Shown: positions 7,866 through 21,948 of the stretch, in pieces
How positions within the stretch are numbered: the stretch's first letter is position 1
Layout of the letters: each line of letters starts with the position of its first letter
NCBI GenBank assembly: GCA_008931825.1
Contig: QXVZ01002898.1
Coordinates: 1-21,948 of the forward strand
Direction: 5' to 3'
DNA: 21,948 nucleotides
Source: Phallusia fumigata
Lineage: Eukaryota; Chordata; Ascidiacea; Phlebobranchia; Ascidiidae
Made by a program: the position numbers and the translations under genes
The notes under the pieces: generated by a model
What the model was told of the DNA's origin: nothing
Database searches by the model: none
The model's input: only the letters and a program-made list of their open reading frames with translations

Positions 7866-10800
7866 TCAAACCAAAGGCTCCTTGATGTATACCGTCTTTG
7901 TCTCTGTAAATGAGTTTATCGCGTATTCGCCCAAATCGCGTCCAACACCAGACTGCTTGTAGCCACCAAACGGCGCTGCTGGGCTCAGTTGGAAAAAACA
8001 GTTGACCCTAAAACAACACATACGACCTATGATAAAAAATGCTCCCGGTAAAATGATGATAACAAAACTCCAAGTATTTTCCAAGGCGCCGATGTGATGT
8101 ATTAATCGCAATAAAAAGCAAATTTCTGATTAAACTTACCATACAATTCCCGTCTGAATGGATTTCGCCAAACCCAACGCCTTGTTTATGTCGTTCGTGA
8201 AAACTCCTGCAGACAGTCCGTACGCAGATCGATTGCAACGTTCGATTACATCTTCGGTGCTACCAAACTTGTAAATTAGTTGCACCGGCCCAAATATCTA
8301 AATGATAAATTGCCAACTGTAAATCGTTGTACGAGTAGACGTGCAGTTAAAAATGCATACCTCCTCCTTTGCTATAAATGAATCATCTGGGATATCAGTC
8401 ATCACAGCCGGCGTAATAAAATGCCCTACAGAGCCACAGACTTTCTCCCCGCCACATAGAAGTTTGCACCCGTCTTTGACTCCAGCCTGAATCATTCCCA
8501 GTATCTTCTCCTGTTGATGTTTGCTGATCTGTTTGAAGAGAACATGTTTATTGTTGATCAGTTACAGTTAAGCAGTTTATTAGACATTTTTCGGCAAATA
8601 GACCTGGGGCCCTTGCTGTACGTTGGGGTCGAGGGGGTTTCCCAGCTTTCGAGACTTAGCTAGCTTCACGCTTCGGGCAACGAACTCGTCATAAATGTCC
8701 TCGTGAACGAAGATGTTGGATGGAGCGCAACAAACTTGTCCGCCCTGTGAGAATGTCACAGCGTGGGCCATTTCCGTCGCCTTGTTTACTGCAACAGGAA
8801 GTTTTGTTTCAGGGGCATTTCTACACTTAAAGTCCATATGGTACAAAAGTTATCAACCATAATCGCACTGAAGACCTGCTGTTAAAGTGTTGTTGGAATT
8901 TAAGAGTGGCAACCCATCGCGGGTTCTGATGACAAAAAACACTTCAGTGTGGCGACGATATTATTAAAAGACTGTGGATAAGCGAAGAGCCGCAAAAAAT
9001 GATTTTTCGGAAAAAAATATTCCTGCAAAATTCCCTTATAACTGCCTCCATGGGCCAGTTACGCAAAACAAAAAAAATCATTTCATGACTTGCTTGTATG
9101 TGGCTGGAAATTGAGATATGGTGGTTTCCATTTCAAAGGGCGGTACTTTACTTGATTCGAAACAACGCAATATAACACAATACACTTTCCTTGACAATGG
9201 CAACTTACGGTCGACGTCTGAGCATATAATAAGTGGATTTTTCCCTCCCATTTCTAGGGTCACGTTTTTGAAGTTACTTTCTGCTGCAGCTTTTAGCACC
9301 AGCCGACCGACTGGTACTGAACCGGTGAAACTTATTTTTGCAACGTCCATGTGATGTGTAAGTGCCGATCCAGCCGTGTGACCGTAACCTAAAATAACCG
9401 ACATCACAAATGTTACATGTTAAGCAAGGGATTCGATATAGAAGCCCATAACAAAGTATTGCTTTTTGTGCTGCTGGGGCACTTTGCTCGGTTGACGTGC
9501 AACCAATTTTAGGCGTGCGTAATACGTGTTCTCTGCCTATAGTTTTAAAAAAAATACTTTCGACATACGAAAAGTTAGCAGCATTCTATATAACCACAGC
9601 GCTTGTTTGTCGCAATGTTTAGAAATAAACTTGATTCTAAATTTCAGGCGTAAGTAGTAGCGTACTTTAAAGGCTGAGTGGTACAATTGGTTTCCGCCTC
9701 TGGTTACTGTGAAATACTTTAACTGACGATATACAAAAAGTTTGCAGCACTCTTCGTATAGTCAGAGCGTTTAATTTAAATACAGTATAGGCACCTGGGA
9801 CTACGTTGAACACTCCGGGCGGGAAGCCAGCTTCTTTGATCAGAGAGGCAAAATAGAGCGCCGTTAACGGCGTGAGTTCAGCGGGTTTTAGCACCAAGGT
9901 GTTGCCCGTCGCAAGGCAGGGAGCGGTTTTCCATGCCAGCATGATCAATGGCACGTTCCACTAAAACAAAACCCAAAGTTACTGCCTGACCACGCAAGTG
10001 ACAATCTAATGTCAACAAAAATGGAAAGTACCGGAATAATTGCCCCACAAACGCCATAGGGTTCGTGTCGCGTGTACGCCAAGAAATCGCCATCTGAAGA
10101 GAAAGTTTTTCTTTTGATACGCCCTACTTGTATTTTAAGCACTTTCTTGGTTTTGCTTACCCACGGGTATTGTCTTGCCGTGATGCTTGTCACACCAACC
10201 GGCGAAGTAGCGAAATGCCTCAATGCACCTTAGAATGTCGCTGGAGTAGACACGACTGAAGATTTTTCCGTTGTTTAAGCTCTCCAGTGACTACACATTA
10301 TGCAAAACATGCTTCAGACAGTAAAAAATGATAGCGACATGCTTAATTTTTCCGGACACATTAATACTCATCGCCGTCTGACCGAAGAAAGTATGTCGCT
10401 TTTATTTACATGGAATCTAAGCAAGGTCTGCGTATTACTTTGCAGCTAAACTTTACTTTAAAATTTTAATGTAGCGTACGTTGTACTTAATGTGGATAAA
10501 ATATCAGCTTCCCGTATAAAGGTCGCAATTATAACTATAATTCAGTATATAACATAATCAAAAATTAACAACAAACGTTACGGAAATATAAAGTCGGTCC
10601 CTCTCCAATAAATCAGCAACTCGATTCATCAAAACGGCGCGTTGCGAAGGTTTCATTCGCCGCCATTCTGAGTTCCTGTCGAAGGCAGCCTTAGCAGCGG
10701 CGACGGCTTTGTTGACATCGGCCTGAGTCACATATGCGTACATCTTTGGTGAAAAGCCGAACCAAGTTTACAGGACTGGCATACATTCGCGTTTTGGTTA

Positions 10801-11239
10801 GCGCGAAATGTGGTTTAGCAGGTATGGCAATACACACAAAAGTTTAACCACGTGAGGTTCAATAAGGCAAGACAATGATGAAACATAGTGGTTAACTTAA
10901 AGGCACTTCAACAGGGGTACAAAAACTAAACTTTTGGTAGGTTTGTTTACGCCCTTGGCAAGAGTCTATGGTGCTTGAATCATACGAACCTTTTTTGCCT
11001 CAGAAACAGTGCAGATTACTTCCGCAAATGTAGGATTGTAGGTTTCAAATGTTGAGCCGTCCGCTGAGTCAACCCATTCGTTGTTTATGAAAATCTGTAC
11101 ACATCACGACACGTAAAAGTAATATATTTGCGTTCATTGAGCGTAACACGCCGCATGCAAACAAAATTATACACGGAAATACCTGCGTGTGTTTGATGGT
11201 TGGCTGTCGAATGGGATCGGGTAGCTTTATTGAATCCAT
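7866..11239 (-). CDS. aldehyde dehydrogenase, ALDH1/ALDH2 class (ALDH1A-like), complete
   Basis: NAD(P)-dependent oxidation of an aldehyde to a carboxylic acid. In chordates this class includes the retinaldehyde dehydrogenases and acetaldehyde-oxidising enzymes, and the sequence alone does not decide the substrate. Exons: 11183-11239, 10990-11094, 10582-10722, 10161-10290, 10032-10093, 9795-9960, 9209-9388, 8604-8788, 8361-8528, 8140-8297 and 7866-8007. They total 1494 nt (497 residues plus TGA) with phase kept at every junction. The start is [19 protein letters not shown], then FINNEWVDS. Expected active-site residues are present: Asn167 in IIPWN, Lys190 in LVLKPAE, Glu266 in VTLEMGG and Cys300 in GGQVCCA. 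FTGS lies at 241-244, EEIFGPVQ at the exon 9/10 junction and PFGGYKQSG near the end. No mitochondrial leader is evident, so it is probably cytosolic. Two donors are weak (GTAACG after exon 3, GTCTAT after exon 8). Exons 1-6 exist in a second copy upstream. It may be one of several Aldh1a-type paralogues described in ascidians; which one is unknown. Confidence 0.93.
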
Positions 11240-11837
11240 TCTATGTTAATCTGCTACTTTCCGTTGCAATATAAATCGTATGTTGGTCTTTATCGGTAAC
11301 AGCCTTGTTATATAAAATGTACACTACTCGGCTAATGAGGTTTATTTCTCAATTCGTAATCCTGAACACAAACAACGCTGGAATTAGCAAAAGACAGCTA
11401 ACATAGACGCCTGTCAATTGTAAACACAAACCTCCTGTATGGCTGCACACAATGCAAAACTGCTGCAGTTGCAGGAAATAACGTGCGCACTTCCATAATG
11501 TTTCTCATTTAGAACCGTAACAACTACAGAGTATCCAGTTCCCGGCGTAATACAAGTGATCGCTACGACATCCCGTGACATCGAAGAGTGAACTTTCGCT
11601 GGTAAATTGGCCAAGCAAAATGATTTTGTCCCTTTGGCGAGGCCCTTTTCACGACATATTGACCGATTGCGCTCTTCAAATGACCCTCGCGAGTGGCGTT
11701 ATCTCAATACTGCATCTACGTGCTTATGGCTAGGCACGTTTTGACTTGAAGCCACTCGTTTCCTGAAGAAAGTAACAGAGCCACTTCCTCGTTTTCTGGA
11801 CAATAGATATACGGAACCGTAACAATGAATGCTTAAT
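11240..11837. other. ALDH upstream region (copy A)
   Basis: No coding exon is seen here. On the minus strand TTTTATATAA (plus 11308-11317), about 70-78 bp before the start codon, is a possible TATA element. The whole stretch recurs at 13699-14296. Confidence 0.5.
11308..11317 (-). promoter_or_regulatory. possible TATA box of ALDH (copy A)
   Basis: The minus strand reads TTTTATATAA about 70-78 bp upstream of the ATG at 11239, leaving room for a short 5' UTR of about 40 nt. The same string is at 13767-13776 in copy B. In AT-rich DNA this is weak evidence. Confidence 0.3.
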
Positions 11838-11838
11838 N
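11838..11838. other. single-N contig join
   Basis: A lone N between copies A and B of the 2.4-kb ALDH block. Confidence 0.9.
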
Positions 11839-12228
11839 ACAAATGTTACATGTTAAGCAAGGGATTCGCAATAGAAGCGTATGACAAAGCATAGCTTTAT
11901 GTGCTGCTGGGGCAATTTGCTCGGTTGACTTGCAACCAATTTGAGGCGTGTGTAATACGTGTTCTCCGCCTATAGTTTAAAAAAAACTAATTACGAAATA
12001 CGAAAAGTTAGCAGCATTCTACATAACCATCAGCGCTTGTTTGTCGCAATGTTTTGAAATAAAGTTGATTCTAAATTTCAGGCGTAAGTAGTAGCGTACT
12101 TTAAAGGCTGAGTGGTACGATTGGTTTCCACCTCTGGTTACTGTGAAATACTTAAACTGACGATATACAAAAAGTTTGCAGCACTCTTCGTATAGTCAGA
12201 GCGCTTAATTTAAATACAGTACAGGCAC

Positions 12229-13698
12229 CTGGGACTACGTTGAACACTCCGGGCGGGAAGCCAGCTTCTTTGATCAGAGAGGCAAAATAGAGCGCCGTTA
12301 ACGGCGTGAGTTCAGCGGGTTTTAGCACCAAGGTGTTGCCCGTCGCAAGGCAGGGAGCGGTTTTCCATGCCAGCATGATCAATGGCACGTTCCACTAAAA
12401 CAAAACCTAAAGTTACTGCCTGACCACGCAAGTGACAATCTAATGTCAACAAAAATGGAAAGTACCGGAATAATTGCCCCGCAAACGCCATAGGGTTCGT
12501 ATCGCGTGTACGCCAAGAAATCGCCATCTAAAGAGAAAGTTTTTCTTTTGATTCGCCCTACTTGTGTTTTAACCACTTTCTTGGTTTTGCTTACCCACGG
12601 GTATTGTCTTGCCGTGATGCTTGTCACACCAGCCGGCGAAGTAGCGAAACGCCTCAATGCACCTTAGAATGTCGCTGGAGTAGACACGACTGAAGATTTT
12701 TCCGTTGTTTAAGCTCTCCAGTGACTACACATTATGCAAAACATGCTTCAGACAGTAAAAAATGATAGCGACATGCTTAATTTTTCCGGACACATTAATA
12801 CTCATCGCGGTCTGACCGAAGAAAGTATGTCGCTTTTATTTACATACAATTTAGGCAAGGTCTGTGTATTACTTTGCAGCTAAACTTTGCTTCACAATTT
12901 TAATGTAGCGTACGTTGTACTTAATATGGAATAAATATCAGCTTCCCATATAAAGGTCGCAATTACACCCAAGTATAACATAATCAAAAAATAACAACAA
13001 ACGTTACGGAAATATAAAGTCGGTCCCTCTCCAATAAATCAGCAACTCGATTCATCAAAACGGCGCGCTGCGAAGGTTTCATACGCCGCCATTCTGAGTT
13101 CCTGTCGAAGGCAGCCTTAGCAGCGGCGACGGCTTTGTTGACATCGGCCTGAGTCACATATGCGTACATCTTTGGTAAAAAGCCGAACCAAGTTTACAGC
13201 ACTGGTATACATTCGCGTTTTGGTTAGCGCAAAATGTGGTTTAGCAGGTATGGCGATACACACAAAAGTTTAACCACGTGAGGTTCAAGGCAAGGCAATG
13301 TTGAAACACGGTGGTTAACTTAAAGGCACTTCAACTGGGATGCAAACACAATAAACTTTTGGTAGGTCAGTTTACGCCCTTGAGCCTATGGTGCTTGAAT
13401 CACACGAACCTTTTTTGCCTCAGAAACAGTGCAGATTACTTCCGCAAATGTAGGATTGTAGGTTTCAAATGTTGAGCCGTCCGCTGAGTCAACCCATTCG
13501 TTGTTTATGAAAATCTGTACACATCACGACACGTAAAAGTAATATATTCGCGTTCATTGAGCGTNCGACACGTAAAAGTAATATATTCGCGTTCATTGAG
13601 CGGGACACGCCGCATGCGAACAAAATTATACACGGAAATACCTGCGTGTGTTTGATGGTTGGCTGTCGAATGGGATCGGGTAGCTTTATTGAATCCAT
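12229..13698 (-). CDS. second copy of ALDH exons 1-6 (partial; probably the other haplotype)
   Basis: Exons 13642-13698, 13410-13514, 13008-13148, 12595-12724, 12466-12527 and 12229-12394 have exactly the same lengths as exons 1-6 of the complete gene. They encode the first 220 residues, through the FNVVPG segment that precedes the FTGS region. I noted six synonymous exon differences (in the WRRM, SQR, AFR, GWC and GVCG regions) and one that changes a residue: His154 (TRHEP) becomes Tyr (TRYEP). All splice sites are intact. There is no Glu266 or Cys300 on this copy because it ends at the N at 11838. A real truncated paralogue would be a pseudogene, but the preserved frame, intact splice sites and perfectly identical stretch favour an allelic copy left in the assembly. 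Confidence 0.8.
13527..13564. repeat. 38-bp direct repeat at a contig join, left copy
   Basis: It starts CGACACGTAAAAG and ends ATTGAGCGT. It is repeated at 13566-13603 with only the last base or so differing. Copy A of the ALDH block has this segment only once (around 11107-11144), so the extra copy is the overlap of two contigs. Confidence 0.85.
13565..13565. other. single-N contig join
   Basis: A lone N between two 38-bp repeats, inside ALDH intron 1 of copy B. Confidence 0.9.
13566..13603. repeat. 38-bp direct repeat at a contig join, right copy
   Basis: This is the second copy of 13527-13564, directly after the N at 13565. It lies in the intron between ALDH exons 1 and 2 of copy B. Confidence 0.85.
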
Positions 13699-14656
13699 TC
13701 TATGTTAATCTGCTACTTTCCGTTGCAATATAAATCGTATGTTGGTCTTTATCGGTAACAGCCTTGTTATATAAAATGTACACTACTCGGCTAATGAGGT
13801 TTATTTCTCAATTCGTAATCCTGAACACAAACAACGCTGGAATTAGCAAAAGACAGCTAACATAGACGCCTGTCAATTGTAAACACAAACCTCCTGTATG
13901 GCTGCACACAATGCAAAACTGCTGCAGTTGCAGGAAATAACGTGCGCACTTCCATAATGTTTCTCATTTAGAACCGTAACAACTACAGAGTATCCAGTTC
14001 CCGGCGTAATACAAGTGATCGCTACGACATCCCGTGACATCGAAGAGTGAACTTTCGCTGGTAAATTGGCCAAGCAAAATGATTTTGTCCCTTTGGCGAG
14101 GCCCTTTTCACGACATATTGACCGATTGCGCTCTTCAAATGACCCTCGCGAGTGGCGTTATCTCAATACTGCATCTACGTGCTTATGGCTAGGCACGTTT
14201 TGACTTGAAGCCACTCGTTTCCTGAAGAAAGTAACAGAGCCACTTCCTCGTTTTCTGGACAATAGATATACGGAACCGTAACAATGAATGCTTAATCGCC
14301 TTGCTGGATGTGCATAGAGCAGTTCATGTTGACTTCTAAGGGCGTGTGAGACACCAACAAAGGCTAGAAGTAAATCGTGCATGTCGTTTGTATTGCTTGA
14401 GGATAATGCATGTCAAGTCGTTGACAAGTTGCCAATTACAAATTACGACTGAAAATCGAGATCTCCATTAGAAGTAACACTGATTCGCTTAAAACCCCCT
14501 ATATACGATAAGCACAGCGGAAGTAATTATGTGCATATATCGTGTTGACAAAAATGCATGGTAATAATCCCCACTGTACGTAATATATTTCACTGAAAGT
14601 TGGCACTTCTTGTGTATGTACAAAACTTACTTCATATGCTATGCGTTTGTTTGGAA
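13699..14656. other. region between the ALDH start (copy B) and the GH31 stop
   Basis: Both flanking genes read on the minus strand, so this holds the GH31 3' UTR and the ALDH promoter. Positions 13699-14296 repeat 11240-11837, including the TATA-like string at 13767-13776. Positions 14297-14656 occur once. The minus frames at 13873-14073 and 14158-14382 have no recognisable similarity and the first is present in both copies, so I treat them as non-coding. Confidence 0.5.

Positions 14657-21948
<7,292 letters not shown>

Larger units (their letters stand above)
9406..11837. repeat. duplicated block 3, copy A (ALDH exons 1-6 and upstream region)
   Basis: This block matches 11839-14296 and ends at the N at 11838. 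From about 11160 to 11837 the two copies read identically. Below that they differ by scattered SNPs and small indels, more in introns than in exons. Confidence 0.9.
11839..14296. repeat. duplicated block 3, copy B (ALDH exons 1-6 and upstream region)
   Basis: This is the counterpart of 9406-11837, interrupted by its own N at 13565. The copy is cut at 11839, inside intron 6, so exons 7-11 are absent. Confidence 0.9.

Noticed and set aside
9118..9354. 78-codon plus-strand frame
   Set aside because: It lies antisense to ALDH exon 9209-9388, which carries the FTGS and LEMGG motifs.

Overview
This is animal nuclear DNA: spliced genes with short introns and GT-AG junctions, visibly AT-rich. The proteins, the compact introns and the strong polymorphism between duplicated blocks fit an ascidian tunicate of the Ciona type. 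The species is an inference; the gene families are not.

Layout. (1) Positions 28-151, plus strand: last coding exon of an unidentified gene. (2) Positions 614-4903, minus strand: a complete DAW1 (WDR69) gene, a WD-repeat factor for assembly of ciliary outer dynein arms. Its nine coding exons add up to 1248 nt, or 415 residues plus stop. (3) Positions 4904-7865: intergenic DNA with a possible forkhead site, a short hairpin, a ~60-bp minisatellite, a tRNA-derived SINE-like element and an 89-bp MITE-like element. (4) Positions 7866-11239, minus strand: a complete ALDH1/ALDH2-class aldehyde dehydrogenase with 11 exons and 497 residues. Exons 1-6 occur again at 12229-13698. (5) Positions 14657-21948, minus strand: 3' part of a GH31 alpha-glucosidase of the sucrase-isomaltase / maltase-glucoamylase / acid alpha-glucosidase group. 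Nineteen exons are traced, one partial at the window edge, with reading phase kept through every junction.

Assembly. Single N characters stand at 2285, 3868, 5769, 11838 and 13565. Four of them separate two copies of the same sequence, so exons 3-8 of DAW1 and exons 1-6 of ALDH look duplicated. Some stretches of the copies are identical, and elsewhere they differ by a few SNPs that are nearly all synonymous. This fits two haplotypes, or overlapping contig ends, laid end to end. It does not look like real exon or gene duplication.

Mobile DNA is the most distinctive content: a hAT-like element about 290 bp long in the last DAW1 intron with target-site duplications, a pogo/Tigger-like mini-MITE, and two tRNA-derived elements. 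One tRNA-derived element lies in a GH31 intron, next to an unexplained reading frame that is in frame with the following exon. The three main genes (ciliary assembly, aldehyde oxidation, glucoside hydrolysis) have no evident shared function. I see no operon-like system, CRISPR array, virus or novel defence system.
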